This document shows, piece by piece, positions 5,096-5,389 of a DNA stretch of 5,389 nucleotides; position 1 is the stretch's first letter, and every line of letters begins with the position of its first letter. The notes under the pieces were generated by a model. That model had not been told where the DNA came from. It saw nothing but the letters and a program-made list of their open reading frames with translations, and searched no databases. Source of the DNA: Balneolaceae bacterium (GTDB taxonomy: Bacteria > Bacteroidota > Rhodothermia > Balneolales > Balneolaceae); assembly GCA_007123985.1 (NCBI GenBank), contig SLGA01000051.1, positions 1 to 5,389 of the forward strand, written 5' to 3'. A program made the position numbers and the translations under genes.

Positions 5096-5389
5096 TTAGG
5101 CTTGGGATAGGGCTTGTAAAAAGCCTACGATAAATCCTGACAATATAATTGAGAATAGAAACGTCCCTAAACCAAAGAGAATTGATAATACAGTTTTGAT
5201 GATTGTTTTCGTGTATTTGCCTCCATAAAAGGATTTATATGCGTATAAAAAATAGAAGAAATAGATAAGGGTAAGGACAATAGAACCTAAAGACTGGGAA
5301 TTCCCTTCCAGTGGAGATGAAATAATAGCCAACACAAACAATACACCTGTAATGTATAGATTAAGAATAAGGGTTTCTATCATGTTATA
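5096..5389 (-). CDS. C-terminal part of a DUF3667-like membrane protein (partial, runs off the right edge)
   Basis: The frame is open through the right end of the window. The first ATG (5383) is followed by IETLILNLYITGVLFVLAI, which reads like the middle of a membrane protein, so this is probably the C-terminal 97 or so residues of a longer one. From that ATG, hydrophobic segments lie at about 5-21, 31-48 and 62-90. Between them is the conserved-looking piece YFFYFLYAYKSFYGGKYTKT (41-60), which resembles the C-terminal region of DUF3667 proteins: an N-terminal zinc ribbon followed by several membrane helices, common in Bacteroidota, function unknown. The zinc ribbon would lie outside the window, so the assignment is from the C-terminal pattern alone. 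A complete 95-residue small membrane protein starting at 5383 is the alternative; no Shine-Dalgarno can be judged, as only six bases precede the ATG. Confidence 0.6.
   Translation of the reverse strand, partial: YNMIETLILNLYITGVLFVLAIISSPLEGNSQSLGSIVLTLIYFFYFLYAYKSFYGGKYTKTIIKTVLSILFGLGTFLFSIILSGFIVGFLQALSQA

Overview
The window looks like an accessory, partly decaying stretch of a low-GC bacterial chromosome. The A-rich leaders, mostly weak Shine-Dalgarno sequences, a DUF3667-like membrane protein and a DUF6448 protein suggest Bacteroidota or Balneolota (for example a Balneolaceae member). That placement is inference and rests on no marker gene.

Left part, plus strand. A perfect 11-bp palindrome (34-58) precedes a single-domain VOC (glyoxalase/catechol-dioxygenase-like) metalloenzyme (110-610). 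Directly behind it, and possibly once overlapping it, lie the remains of a pirin-family gene (about 600-1073). They can be read in one frame but are broken by seven in-frame stops and a missing middle. Then come an intact Rnk (GreA/GreB-like regulator, 1112-1522) and an intact Dps ferritin-like protein with all its ferroxidase ligands (1704-2198). A textbook terminator (2228-2259) closes this part.

Middle and right part, minus strand. Reading right to left: the C-terminal end of a DUF3667-like membrane protein that runs off the right edge (5096-5389); a broken small gene of unknown function (4638-5063); an exported cupin (3848-4333); an exported DUF6448 protein whose predicted mature N-terminus is His-Cys-Asp (2965-3573); and a small cytoplasmic cupin (2503-2820). 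The spacers are 140-300 bp, so most of these are probably single transcription units.

No single pathway ties the genes together. The themes are small metal-binding proteins (VOC enzyme, Dps, two cupins plus a dead pirin, and a His-rich exported protein), stress functions (Dps, Rnk) and ongoing gene loss (two clear pseudogenes, several unexplained spacers). The most thought-provoking item is the DUF6448 protein: its signal peptide would be cut to expose a His-Cys-Asp N-terminus, as in the nickel hook of nickel superoxide dismutase, but without the second hook cysteine. No complete mobile element, CRISPR array, tRNA or rRNA was seen.
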